64,000 bases of DNA from Pieris napi (taxonomy: Eukaryota; Arthropoda; Insecta; Lepidoptera; Pieridae). The notes under the pieces were generated by a model. The model was not told the origin of the DNA and did not search any database. It saw only the letters and a program-made list of their open reading frames with translations. This document shows, one piece after another, positions 21,361-33,535 of the stretch. The DNA lies in NCBI RefSeq assembly GCF_905475465.1, contig NC_062257.1:1-64000 (forward strand), given 5' to 3'. Positions within the stretch are counted from its first letter, which is position 1. Every line of letters starts with the position of its first letter. The position numbers were made by a program, and so were the translations under genes.

Positions 21361-24070
21361 AATGTTTAAATAATGCTAGACATAGTCCTAAAATCGGAAG
21401 CACACTGCACAGACAAAACCACTGTCAAAATTAAAGGGTTCCAGATATACACCACTAACCACCCAGATGGAACAGGACATGCAGGATCAGCTATAGTTAT
21501 TAGAAACAAAATAAAGCACCATCTACTGCCTGAATATAGAACCGAGCAAATACAAGCCACTACGGTCGCAATACAAGACAGAGGTGGATACTTTAATGTC
21601 TCAGCTGTTGACTGTCCACCAAAACATCGAATAGACGCCGACCTGTTCTCTCATTTCTTCTCGACTCTAGGCAATCGCTTTATAACAGGAGGCGACTGGA
21701 ACTCCAAACATGTGCATTGGGGGTCAAGATTAATAACAACTAGGGGAAGACAATTGATGTTGAGCATCAATACAAATCACCTAAACATAATTGCTCCATC
21801 AGAACCTACCAACTGGCCAGCTGATCACAATCGAATCCCGGACATCCTCGATTTCTTCCTAACAAAAGGACTCTCTAAACAATACATGAAGATCGAATCA
21901 TGTGCTGATGGTTCATCTGATCACACTCCAGTCTTATTAACTGTCAGCTCCACTATAATTGAAGTTGAGAGACCGATAAGATTGTATAACCAGCAAACTG
22001 ATTGGCCTTCCTTCAGGGAACACATAGATGAAAACCTTAATCTAAATGTCAGACTTAAAGAAGCAGAGGAAATTGAAACAGCACTAGTGCAGTTTACTAA
22101 TCTCATACAAGCTGCTGCCTGGAGAAGCACGCCTACTACTGAACACAAAAACCAGCACACAAACATACCATTGGAAATAAAGATGATGATTCAGGAGAAA
22201 CGCAGATTGCGCAGAGTTTGGCAACTGAGTCGTCATCCACAAGACAAGACAGCCCTTAATAAAGCCATTGTAGAATTGAAGGAAGCTATAAAGAATGTTA
22301 ATGACTTAACAATGCAAGCAAAGTTGGAGTCTCTAACTGCTACTAAGGCCAGCAACTATTCGCTCTGGAAAATCACCCGTTCTTGTAGCCAACCTAACAA
22401 ATCAAAAGCCCCAATTAAAAAGGAAAACGGCTGGGCCAGAACGAGCCAGGACAAAGCGGACTTGTTTGCGAACTATCTAACAAGCTCCTTTAAACCTAAT
22501 GTAACACTGGACAACTCATCAGATGAATATGTTGACCAAGTTCTAAATCAAGACCTTCAAATGGATCATCCCCCTAGACCTGTGTCGCCTGCAGAAGTCA
22601 TAAAAACTATCAAATGCCTGGACAGTAAAAAGGCACCAGGTTACGACCTGATAACTAAAGAAGTATTGATGGAACTACCGAGAAAGGCTATAATCTTCAT
22701 CACTATACTCTTCAATGCTATGTTACGAATAGGCTACTTCCCAGTTGCGTGGAAAATCTCAGAAATCATCATGATTTATAAGGCTGGCAAACTGATGACC
22801 GAAAAAACATCCTACCGACCAATCAGTCTGCTGCCTACTCTTTCCAAGGTATTGGAAAAGACAATACTTCGTAGAATTGTGCCAAGCCTTGTGGAGCGCA
22901 AAGTAATACCAGATCATCAATTCGGCTTCAGACAATACCATGGCACAGTGGAACAAGCTCACAGAGTATGTGACGCCATAAGAAAGTCCTTAGAACAAAG
23001 GGAATACTGCTCATCAGCATTCCTGGATATCCAACAAGCATTTGACAAGGTCTGGCACAAAGGCCTGCTTTGTAAGATCAAGCAGAATATTTCCCACTCT
23101 TACTTTCCAATATTCAAATCTTACCTAGAGGATCGCATATTTTATGTAAAAGAAGGTGACGCCACTTCGGAATTTCAAAACATTGATGCCGGGGTACCAC
23201 AAGGATCTGTTCTCGGCCCCATGCTCTACACGTTGTACACTGCTGACCTGCCGCTATTGCCAGGAATAACCACAGCAACATTTGCAGACGACACCGCTAT
23301 ATTAGCAAGCAATAAAGACCCAGGACTTGCAGAAAGGCCTTGACAAAGTTAACGAATGGCTGCAAAAATGGAAAATAAAAGCTAGTGCCGCGAAGTCAGT
23401 ACACGTGACCTTCACCCTTAAAAGAGGAGACTGCCCACCTGTAAAGTTGGACCAATGTATTCTGCCCCACAGCGACCATGTAAGATATCTTGGCTTACAC
23501 ATTGATCGTGGATTAACGTGGAGGCACCACATCAAATGTAAAAAGCAGGAGCTACAGCTAAAGTACAACAGCCTTTACTGGATGCTAGGTAGAAACTCAA
23601 AACTTTCTCTAGATAACAAACTTCTTATATATAAAGTCATCCTTAAGCCCATTTGGACATATGGCCTCCAACTATGGGGCAGCGCAAGTGATACCAACAT
23701 AAACATACTCCAGCGACAACAGAACAAGATCCTAAGAGCAGTTGCAAAAGTACCCTGGTACATTACAAACAACGAAGTTCACGAGCACCTCAACATAAGA
23801 ACAATCAAAGAAGAAATCCGGAGACTGGCAGCTAAGTACAAAGAGCGGCTAAGCTGTCACCCGAATACACTTGCTCGCCAACTCACCATTAGTCAGTATG
23901 TGAGTCGACTAAAACGTCACCATATTCTAGAGCTAGAAGACCGGCAGTAGCTCTAGACAGAAGATGAGTAGATGCTTCCAATGGGAAGTCACTCCACATG
24001 ACAGCACCACAGAAAAAATTTGCTCATAGCCTTGGGGCTGATTGCAAATAACCGCAGAAAAAAAAAAAAA
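21361..24070 (+). mobile_element. Jockey-clade LINE, 5' truncated
   Basis: This non-LTR retrotransposon copy lacks ORF1 and the first residues of the endonuclease. It carries the rest of pol, a short 3' UTR and an A-run at 24058-24070. Copy B lacks it. 5' truncation is typical of incomplete target-primed reverse transcription. I could not identify the target-site duplication. Confidence 0.9.
21373..23950 (+). pseudogene. Jockey LINE endonuclease-reverse transcriptase (one frameshift)
   Basis: The first frame (21373-23343, 656 residues) holds most of the apurinic-type endonuclease: GDWNSKHVHWGSR at residues 107-119, DILDFF at 157-162 and the catalytic SDHTPV at 182-187. The reverse transcriptase follows: KAPGYD near 430, SYRPISLLP near 480, QFGFR near 516, AFLDIQQAFDKVWHK near 549-563, AGVPQGSVLGP near 606-616 and the catalytic FADD at 637-640. 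A single frameshift near 23330-23345 moves to another frame that continues to 23950 with LDKVNEWLQKWKIKA, HIDRGLTWRHHI, YGLQLWG and VPWYITN, the thumb and C-terminal region. The missing N-terminus and the frameshift make it inactive. Intact RT motifs suggest a fairly recent insertion. Confidence 0.92.
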
Positions 24071-24239
24071 TATAATGGTCGTAAAAATATTTCGCTTCGT
24101 AGAGCCTTTCTTACATACATACTTAACAAGATCGTGCCATAAAAGTTAAAAAAATATTTATACTTTGTTTATAACATTTTTTTTACTTAAACAAAAACTT
24201 AAAAATCCATGTAATGTTGTTAAAAAAAAATTTTTTTTT

Positions 24240-24720
24240 CGAAATCATCATAATCTATAATAATTGTAGAGAAGCCAGACACATACAAGCCGATATACAC
24301 TTTCGTGAGAATTAAGAGAACAATAGCACAAATTTGAGTGAACGGTCATAAAACACGTGCAAATTCTAATTTTCTCATAAAAGCCGTCAAAGGGCATTTA
24401 ACAATAGGTTTAGGAATTCCCTATTTGCTTACTTATTTTACACATGTTTTTAATATAAAGAGTTTGAATACTCAGTTGCTAGCGGCCTGTATTGGTTTTT
24501 TAATATGGTAGGAATGGTTTCAGGAATAATACCATTAGAAAAATAAAAACATTTATTCGTCTTACTAGTAAAGATGAAGATGCAATTTGAGCCAAGAGCC
24601 ATAAAGGGCTGTAGCGCCACTAGATTATTTATATTTAAATATTATGCGAAGTAGATTTATGGATAATTAAGAGTTAACTTCATCGGAAGAGAGAATAGAG
24701 AGTTATTTATTTATCAACAC
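24240..24720. repeat. Segmental copy A, distal part
   Basis: This matches 32610-32960 of copy B, including GTCATAAAACACGTGCAAAT and GGGCATTTAACAATAGG. The ACACGTGCAAATT motif also occurs at 16809 and 30472, so this motif is itself repeated within the segment. Confidence 0.7.
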
Positions 24721-24739
24721 TTTGTTGCATAACATATTT

Positions 24740-24970
24740 GGCAGATATGTCGCAACCAACTAGCTTAATTAGCCGTTCGATTAACATCCTAGCCGTTTAA
24801 CTAGTGGCCTCAAAGATGTTCAGCCAGTTGATCAAGCAGCTAGGCAAATGACTTGGATCGATGGCGTTTCATTACTTGCCTAGCCTGTTGATTGTTAATT
24901 CAATTAATTCCACTTTCTACCACTCTCAAACTCGAAACGAAACTCTTCAAACTATCAATATGGTGTCGGC
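24740..24970. mobile_element. MITE-like repeat, also near 47580-47680
   Basis: The sequence around CAACTAGCTTAATTAGCCGT and CTAGCCGTTTAACTAG is matched in reverse at about 47590-47680. Internal inverted copies of the TAGCC/GGCTA motif suggest a snapback structure. Ends were not resolved. Confidence 0.45.
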
Positions 24971-26014
24971 AAACCACAACTATGACGGTGTTTTCCAAAG
25001 TTTAATGAAAAACATCAAGTACAATGGAAGAGTGTAGTGAAAATATTAATGTGAATTTGACTCAAGCAATTTAATTTTAAATTGGGTTGCTCGATAGACG
25101 AAAAATATGGCACAGAGCGCCCCACGCTTTTTCACAATAATACCAGTATTTTATGTTCATTACCATTTTCAGCCTAAATTAGGAATTATTTTTCACTTTT
25201 TAGTTTGATGTGCTTTAAAAGCTTGTTTTTTAGTTTTTTTTAACTATATTTATTTTTTAGTTAAATTTTTTTTATTTTTTTTTCGGATTATTGCATTGTC
25301 ATCGATCTTTGACAGGTGCGAAAAGTTTGAATTAAATCTGTCCGTTAAAAGTGGGTCAAAATCGAGTCCGAAGGAGTCGGTTACATACATACATACATAC
25401 AGGTGAAGCTAATTTAAAGCGTGTAAAGAAATCTTTTTATGTGATATGTTTATCTTTTTTATTTCTACCAAATAATGACTCTATAAGCCTAAGCATGCCT
25501 GCCAGTTTGTTGTAGTGGTTTTCAGCCGTCGTTGTTTCTCTTCATACAACCTGGTGAGGGAATCAAACGCATGCCATATGTCGTACTCGTGAACGTCGTG
25601 TCGTATGCGCTACTCCTGGTGACATGTCACTCGATTGGCCTGGTTTGGTTTGCGTGTTGTTCCCACAGTAATGTTAATGCATGCACTTTATTCATCGTGC
25701 CTTGCTGATTAGGGAATTTTTTTTTAATCAAAAGAAGAAGAGATTTTTTGCCAGTTCTTCTCATCCGTTCCAGCCCTTGATTTGAGAACTGGCACTAAAT
25801 GTCATTTTATAATAATTAATTTCTGTTTACTAGCATCCTAAGTGTACACAATGTTGACTATACGAATAGATGATATGACTAAGTTAATTAACAATCATCA
25901 CCTACTTAGTTCCAGTAAGTATTTAAAACTTATTAAAAGAAATCAATGTCTTTAATGGGGCTGAATGTTATCCATTTAGGTACTAACTTTTGCATTTATT
26001 ATCAATATCAATAG
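24971..26014. other. AT-rich DNA with LINE-3'-like remnants
   Basis: There is an ACAT run at 25383-25402, and 25655-25870 resembles the dispersed repeat at 33105-33430 (GTTGTTCCC, then CTTGATTTGAGAACTGGCA). No gene was seen. Confidence 0.45.
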
Positions 26015-26017
26015 CTG

Positions 26018-26258
26018 CCCTGCGATTCTGTAACTCACTTCACGAACTCACACAGCGGGTTTCGCATCGGCGGTCGCTCTCAAATCAGTCGTGAAGCAGT
26101 CATTTTATGATTTGGCATTCTGATAAACAATAAACTACAAGCTCCCACCTTTTCAGAATGCCAAATCATAAAATGACTGCTTCACGACTGATTTGAGAGC
26201 GACCGCCGATGCGAAAACCGCTGTGTGAGTTCGTGAAGTGAGTTACAGAATCGCAGGG
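26018..26258. mobile_element. Snapback MITE with CWG target duplication, copy 1
   Basis: A 241-bp near-perfect palindrome starts CCCTGCGATTCTGTAACTCA and ends with its complement. Arms of about 100 bases surround a loop near 26120-26155. It is flanked by CTG on both sides (26015-26017 and 26259-26261). Related copies at 39822-40062 and 55795-55964 are flanked by CAG on both sides, so the duplication is CWG. Confidence 0.85.
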
Positions 26259-27257
26259 CTGTACAGACTTTTATGGGCCTTAGGCTCCGCAAGTAGTATT
26301 CGCTATCGCAATTATTTATCTAGCATTTCTTGCGCCCAAATACATGTCCCTATACCACTTTTTCATTGAAGCGAATACGACAAATACTATACTAAGAAGC
26401 CATTCAATGCTGTCGCAATAGGTGTTGTAAATCATATTAATTGAATCTTATTTAATAAATACAAACTTGTCGGTTACTTCAAATTTAATTTGTGTCAATT
26501 TACCAATAGATGGCGTTGTAGTTAAGTAAGACATTATCAAACACTTTTAAACCTAGTTCAGGCATTTGTGTGTTAATAATTAGTTAAAAGCTCTTTTGAA
26601 GTGTTAAAAACACTTGTTGAATACTTTAAAATTAGGTAAAGAATCTTGGTGACACTATTTAATTGAAATTTACAAAATTTAATAAAAAATTTACTGATAC
26701 CGATACTTCTACGTCCAAGCAAATAGTTGTTAATGTAGGTTACAACGCAAAATCAAATTAAATTAAAACTGAATCTTTGTCATTACGCCCCCTATACTGA
26801 AGTAGCAAAACAGACTGAAAATACGAATTTTAATAGATCTTTAAATATATAAGTGAATAGACGATGGTGTTATAATAGTTTATTTTAATGATTATTTGCA
26901 TTTATAGGCAAGATATTGCATTATTAAATATTTCCTTTAAGCATACAAGACATAATGGGGAGTATATTTCAAACAGAGAATCTACTCGACGACAGAGGGC
27001 GCATTTTTCAATATTTGTTTAAAAGTGAAATAGTCACTTATTTTCTTAATTAAGTGACAAATATTATGTGACAACAAAAAGCCTATTTTCAAATATTAAC
27101 TAAACTTTAAAAATACATGTGTTAAATATTGTTAAATTTATTATGTTGCCCTCTCACCTCTTGATGGCTGTATGGAGGGTAAAACGCCTACTATATAACA
27201 TTTGTTCACAATGTTAAATAACATTTTAACAATTTGTAAGACGTCGTTATGATCTTA

Positions 27258-27555
27258 ATATATATATATATAAATTACGCGTCTCGTTGTTTTTCCGCTA
27301 TGGACTCCTAAACTACTTAAGCGATTTCAATCAAATTTGCACACCGAGTGCATAATTATTTAACAGTCACAATTCTAACAGATGGCGCTGTGTTGAAGGT
27401 AGAAACGATTCACATAAGCTACTATTTAATGGCATAACCACCAAAAAAGCATGGTGGTCCCCATTACTGGTGTTCTTCTACAGCTGGCCTAGAATAGTTA
27501 CTACTATGTATAACAAACACCTTACCCGCAGCAACGCTTGGCCGTTTCTGTTTCT
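27258..27555. mobile_element. Helitron-like insertion in copy B
   Basis: Starting with a TA tract and AATTACGCGTCTCG, this interval breaks the match between copy B and copy A (14300/14320 versus 27255/27556). The text with CTATGGACTCCTAAACTACT and ATTTCAATCAAATTTGCACA is typical of short moth Helitron-like repeats. The ends were not defined. Confidence 0.45.
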
Positions 27556-28153
27556 GTTCTGATATTTTAAATATTAATGGTCGCAAACGAGTCGAAAGTT
27601 TTAACAATTTTGTTAGACTTTTAGAACAATAGGAATAATTCGCAGTCAAAACAAGTGAAGATTATTTTGCTGTTAACAGCTGACAATCGGTAGCGGATTT
27701 TTTATTATTATTCAATTATTAAAAGTTATTATATTAGTTAATAGTGTTTTATGAAATGTATATTTTTATAAGCCAAGCCATTTCTGCTCCGATTGTTCTT
27801 AGTCCAGTAATCTTTACTCGTACATGTGTATGAGCAGGTTCCTGACTCGGGAACCGCACAATTTAATTTTATTTTTTGTCAGAAAATAGCCGCATCCTGT
27901 TTTTTTTAATTGAACCACATTTTTCCCGCCAAAAGATTTGGAAAATGAATAAAAGACGTATAAAAATTGTCGCGTTTCCAACGAAAATCTCCATTAAATT
28001 TATAATTAAAACTTACCTAGTAAAATATAGTTACAATCACAAATACACCTCGCAACTAACGACACACAGACTGCAGTAAGACTGCACTGCTCGAAGACGC
28101 GCACTGAACTGAGTATGAACTGTTTGTACGAAGACTGACGCGAGAGTTGACAC

Positions 28154-29561
28154 CAGCGTTGCCAGATTTTTTTATTAGTCCATTGAAAAGTTACATTTGG
28201 GGTTGCGTTTTTTAGAGGACGCAATTTTATTTATGGAACATGTAGGGGGGGTCAATACAAGGTTAACTCCAAGTTTGTGGGGTTGGCGTGCTTGTCCCCC
28301 GGCCGCCATCTTGGATAAAGGGGTCCAAAAACCACGTTTTTGGCTATATCTCCTAAATTATCCATCGTACATAAAACTTGTAAAGACACATTTTGTAGCA
28401 AATCGCTGTGTCTACGATTATGTCTATGTAACTTTTTATCATAAATCCAAAATTCAAAAAGTTATAAATAAAAAAGTGATAGCTAGCTACCATTCTAATA
28501 ACTGATTGGTAATATAATTATGTCGAAGATTACCATATCAGCAAGTTGTCTGTGGAATAAGCCTACTAGGAATACCAATAAGTAAAATTGTAGGAATAAA
28601 AAAAAAGAAAAAAAAAAATTATTTGGAAAATTTGTTTAAAATAAACGAGAGATCTTAAAAGTAAGGTAAAACTGCTGTTTTGATCGGCTTGTCATGAGCA
28701 TTGACGCACCTAGTCAACTTTAGAAATAGGAAATATTTTCACTTTTTACTTATAACTTTTTGAATTTTGGATTTATGATAAACAGTTACATATACATAAT
28801 TGTAGACACAGCGATTTGATACAAAATGTGTCTTTACAAGTTTTATGTACGATGGATAGTTTAGGAGATATAGCCAAAAACGTGGTTTTTGGACCCCTTT
28901 TTCCAAGATGGCGCCCGTGGGACAAGGGTGGCGACCCCACAAACTTGTTTTTAGCTTTACACTGACCCCCTCTACACATTAAAAAAATAAAATTGCGTCC
29001 TCTAAAAAACTCAAGGTTAGGCCTAAAAAATGTAACATTTCAATGGACTATATTGCCAAGTCGGGATTTGAAACTTTTTGAGTTAAAAAAGCGGGAATCT
29101 TTCGTCGAAAGCGGGACATAATAACTAAAGGTGATATTTTAAATCAGATACCTTATCGTTAAATACTTGTCTTTTTATAAAAAAAAAACCAAAACCAATA
29201 TAAACTATTGATTAGAAAAATATGGCGTTTCAACCTACTCAGATCTCTGAGGAATCAGTATTACAAATTGCAAAGTACAATAAGAGAATATTTTTTTTAT
29301 AAGAATTACTTATTATTGGTATTTTTGTGAAGATTTAACTTATTTTAAAGTTTCCTCTTTCTCTTTAATAAAGATGACGAACTCTAACTTTTTTTGGTAA
29401 CTGTTGAAAGACCTGGTGCCATTTCTGTGCATGACAGTGGTGTCTTGAGTGACGATTGAGTTATCCCCAAAGAGCGGGAAAAAGCCTGCCCCGCGCGGGG
29501 CATTTAATTTTCTTTAAAAAATAGCTACGTCCCGCCAGAATCGAAACGTATGGCAATGCTG
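28154..29561. mobile_element. Non-autonomous hAT element with 8-bp target duplication
   Basis: Terminal inverted repeats CAGCGTTGCCAGA and, reversed, CAGCATTGCCATA are flanked by the direct repeat GTTGACAC (28146-28153 and 29562-29569). The paralogous site in copy A (near 15222-15229) contains a single GTTGACAC followed directly by ATACGAGTAATATAG, which is the empty site. No transposase is encoded. A foldback MITE (28176-29050) is nested inside near the left end, so the original element was roughly 0.5 kb. Confidence 0.92.
28176..29050. mobile_element. Foldback MITE with TA ends, nested in the hAT element
   Basis: The ends read TAGTCCATTGAAAAGTTACA and the complement of TAGTCCATTGAAATGTTACA. 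Arms of about 300 bases (28176-28475 and 28735-29050) are inverted copies of each other, with motifs such as TTGCGTTTTTTAGAGGACGC and GCCGCCATCTTGG. TA is the likely target duplication. The unpaired centre (about 28476-28734) is AT-rich. A shorter relative is at 52293-52656. The open frames at 28197 and 28739 are mirror images of the arms and not genes. Confidence 0.8.
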
Positions 29562-30700
29562 GTTGACACATACGAGTAATATAGAAAAATACATGTCGAA
29601 GCTTTGAAGTCGGTTAAAATTAGTCTAAATCAATAAATAAAAGTGTGGTCTAACATACACTTAGGAAATTTAAAAATGTGTCCTTTCATTACGCCCCGTT
29701 TTTTCCTCATTACATATAATTTAAATAAATCACACTAAATATTTTTATAACAAAAAATAACCACTTGCCACTACAATGACAATGGCACCACACGTATACC
29801 AAAGAGTCGAATAATGCAATGAGTTCGATTCTATATTCGTTTAAGTTTTGTTATAGTAATTTTTATAATACATGAGTTGTGCCCAGTTGGGCTTTAATAT
29901 AATACTAGATGAAAACCTGGCTTCGCTCGGGTGAAATTTGACTCATAGTACACATCAAGGTGCAAAATGTAGGTAGATATTTCTGTAGTCATCGGTTCTC
30001 AAAGAATATTAAATATAGATTCGTATAGCATCGTTCGTTGTGTTTAATAAATATAGTAAATAAAAACTTCAACTTTTATAGTTACGATTAGTATTCTTTT
30101 TTATATTGTTGTTATCGTAATCGGCCAATCTCAGGTTTAAAGAAAAAACGCATAAACCTTCAAAGAGTATATCATAAAAAGTGACAAAACCAATATTTTC
30201 GCGAGTCAATATTTTCGTTTTACATAGTCACATGAGTCACAGTTCTTTGTGATGCAATGAAGGTTTTTTTTTGCGCGACGCACGCAATGTGTTGATTGGC
30301 AAGGCATATCTAAGAGCTAGCATAAATAGCTAATAATAAATAATATATAGCGCGAAGAAAATCTTTTGTATTACAATAATTTTAAAAGACGAAGAAGCGA
30401 AATGTGCGATGCATTATCTCGTAGGAATTTGTTGAACAATAGATTGACTTGTAAACAAGTAAGTCATAAAACACGTGCAAATTCTAATTTTTACTAAAAT
30501 GCCGACAGCTTTTTGAATTTAGTAATTATACACCCCAAGACTATTGTCTCTTTATTCCACATTATATATAAGGAGTTGAACTAAAGAGTTTGTATATTCG
30601 GTTATATTTAAAATTATATATATTTGGGTAAATTATTAAATAATAATTGGCTATTGTTTCCGTATCAAGTTTTTCCGTACTATTAATTGGTGGACAAATA

Positions 30701-32050
30701 TATTCATAGGTTTCACTCAGAATGCTGCCAATGAGCTAAAATTTTACAAAGAACTTTACTTCTTTTTACTACTTACTTTTTACTTACTTTTAAATTCATT
30801 TCTTATTACTTACTTATTACTTACTTTTAATTCATATTTCTTTGTTTACTTTTATTTTTTAAATTTATTGCATGTACGGCTATATTTTATTGTGATTATT
30901 TTAAGAACGACTACAATGTTACGTTATCTAGAGTATTATTCTCATGTAAGTGACATTTTTTGTCTTTTTTGAGGAATAAAGTCTTTAAACCTAAAGAAGA
31001 TGCATATATGTGAACATAGACTAAATCTTTAAGTCTGTACTAAAGTAATACTCATACAAAAATATCTAACACCTATAAAAAATTCATAAGGTAGGTACGA
31101 CTTTTTGAAATTGTAGGACAATACGCAGAACTGAAGTGAAGAGTTTTTCTTAAAAACCTAATCCAACATTTCTAATTAGATGGTAGTTATTTCATTACAA
31201 TTATGTCATTTTTTATTAAAATTTAGCCCTTGTACACTGAGCGAACTTAAAAAAATCTATAAATAGAATAGAATATCGAACCTGATGTGGTATTTTATAA
31301 AGTTTTAGTGTCTCTTATGACCACGAGATGACGCTATATACACAGTAGAGTTCATATAAATTTACCGAAAATTCTAGCCATGGATGGCATCACTGATAAG
31401 CAGAAATCCAGGATATCATCTGATCTGAGGAAAAATTCAAGATTAATTGCAAAGTTTTGCTAAAACTTATTTACAAGGTAGAAAAATAATGTAAATACGA
31501 CGTGTATCATGTATTTGTTTAAAAATATTATTTTAACATAAAAAATAACTATTTATCTTTGATAAATGAATAGAACAGATGGCTATTTGAAGATCTAAAT
31601 ATAATTGTAAAAAGACGATAGCACACACCGTCGCTATTCAAAGTTAGGACGGATTTTTAAGCTATACTTATCCAGCGGAGGTTTGAGTTATTACTGAGTA
31701 TTCATCATTCATCAAGTTAAAATTTCGAATTAATCCTGTATATATTTTGTTTTCTTTTTATTTTTATACAGCTTATGACAATTTGTAATTACGATTAGAG
31801 ATATCTACCGCTTTTCTATATTAGTATAAGATTCCGATATACAACGACCTTCACCGAGATGCTTATTTAATGGAACGTATTTTATATTTAATTTAATATG
31901 TCAATAAATATAATCCATATGGGTTGCCTAGGAAATTTCAGTCCAGAGTATGTTTAATTAATATTTTAAAAAAAATATGTATTCAATACAATAATTTATG
32001 ATATATCGCAGAACTAATACTAAGTTATAATTTTTAATGTATTTGGTGTA
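30701..32050. other. AT-rich DNA in copy B without a gene
   Basis: No open frame above 60 codons and no recognised repeat. It replaces the RTE-LINE and mariner region of copy A. Confidence 0.5.
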
Positions 32051-32059
32051 GTGTTATAA

Positions 32060-33000
32060 TATATACATGGTTATATTACCAGCCAATATCTGATTTAGTA
32101 AATTAACACAACATAGATTACCATAATGTAAATGTTTACTTCAAGAGCAAAATTATTTCAATCATTTACAATTAAACTAAGTATAACAGATATCAATTAG
32201 AAAACAACGAACGGCTCAAATATAACAGTATTTCTTCCATCTTTGATTTTGTCCCCTTGGATAAGAGACTCTTGGGTCGTTTGTGCACTTGAGGGTTAAA
32301 GTGCACAAACGCTAATTAAAGGTTTAAGTTGACGCCGGTCTCTAGAGCTAGTGCTTTCCTCAACTAATGAGTATCGCAATACAATGAAGAAATGACAGAA
32401 TTAAAGGTACACCATCACAGAGACCAAACTTTTTAAATATATTTTAGTTTACCATTTATCAGTAATTATTATTACAATGCAGGTTAAGTATGTTGTAAAT
32501 ACTTGACATAGTAAATGAATTTAATAATTAAAACCAAAAATGGCGCCTGATGAATTTATATAGCAATTTCGAAATAATCATTATTTTATGAGAAATTATT
32601 TTTTAAATAACTATAATTGTAGAGAAGCAAGACACATACAAGCCGATAAACACTTTCGTGAGAATTTAGAGAACAATAGGACAAAATTGAGTGAACGGTC
32701 ATAAAACACGTGCAAATTCTAATTTTCTCTTAAAAGCCGTCAAAGGGCATTTAACAATAGGTTTAGGAATTCCCTATTTGCTTACTTATTTTTATTTTAA
32801 ACATATTTTAAAATAATGAATTTAATAATCAATAGCGGTATGTATTGATTTTTTAATATTTAGTCGAATAGCATTCTAAAAACATCTATAATTAATAAAG
32901 GTGAGATGAATTAAAAGAAAAGACAAGCTCACGCGCCCCAATCTATTTAATCGTTATTTATTTTTTATTTATCAGCACTTTATTGCATTACATATTGCAT
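32060..33000. repeat. Segmental copy B, distal part
   Basis: This matches copy A at 19750-20125 and 24240-24720. Here those two stretches lie close together, which shows that about 4.1 kb of insertions separates them in copy A. Confidence 0.7.
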
Positions 33001-33104
33001 TGCAGTACATATATCATACTCGTGAACTGGTGATCTTTGTAGTGACTGGTCGGACTCGAATTCGTGTATGCGGCGATGTTAATTATTTCGACTATGCGTG
33101 TTGT

Positions 33105-33430
33105 TCCCGCGAGAATGTAAGTGCGTGCTCCTATTTCACCATGCCTACTGCTGATAGAGGACATATTTTTTTAAATTTCAACTATTAATTACTTAAGATG
33201 TCGTGTGGAACATGGTGTAATGGTTGCAGCTCCTTACAAAGATTGTGTGAAACACAAAACTAGGCGATTAAAAAGAGTGGCGGAGAGTTTATTGCCAGTT
33301 CTTCTCGTCCGTTCTACGCCCTTGATTTGAGAACTGGTAGTAAATGTAAAATTAGAAGCATTTAATATGTATTAATTTTCGAAGTTTATAAGTATACATT
33401 GTGTTACCTAAATTAATAAATGATTTAGAT
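33105..33430 (+). repeat. Dispersed LINE-3'-end-like repeat (copy 1 of several)
   Basis: The conserved order is GTTGTTCCCGCGAGAATGTA, GATAGAGGAC, AACATGGTGTAATGGTTGCA, then GTGGCGGAGAGTTTATTGCC, CCCTTGATTTGAGAACTGG and a TTATAAGTATACATTGTGTTAC tail. The same order is seen at 48545-48848 (-), 56830-57110 (-), 63025-63215 (-), partly 25655-25870 (+) and 63375-63520 (+). It resembles 3' ends of moth CR1-type LINEs, but I could not confirm the family. Confidence 0.6.
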
Positions 33431-33535
33431 CTTTTTTTTAATATACATTCAGATAACATAAATTAAGGCAACGGGCGGCCATATCGCTTAAGCGATCTCT
33501 CCAGGCAACCCTTGTAAAAATAAATACTAATAGAG

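Larger units (their letters stand above)
26770..30700. repeat. Segmental copy B, proximal part
   Basis: Direct, diverged copy of 13333-17030, interrupted by a Helitron-like insertion near 27260-27555 and a hAT element at 28154-29561. No conserved open frame is visible in either copy. Confidence 0.75.

Noticed and set aside
25383..25402. Short ACAT repeats as CRISPR-like or regulatory arrays (also 2090, 4246)
   Set aside because: They are simple microsatellites at the ends of SINE or LINE sequences.
28197..28979. Open frames of 102, 67 and 68 codons around 28.2-29.0 kb
   Set aside because: They encode mirror-image peptides because they lie in the inverted arms of a MITE.
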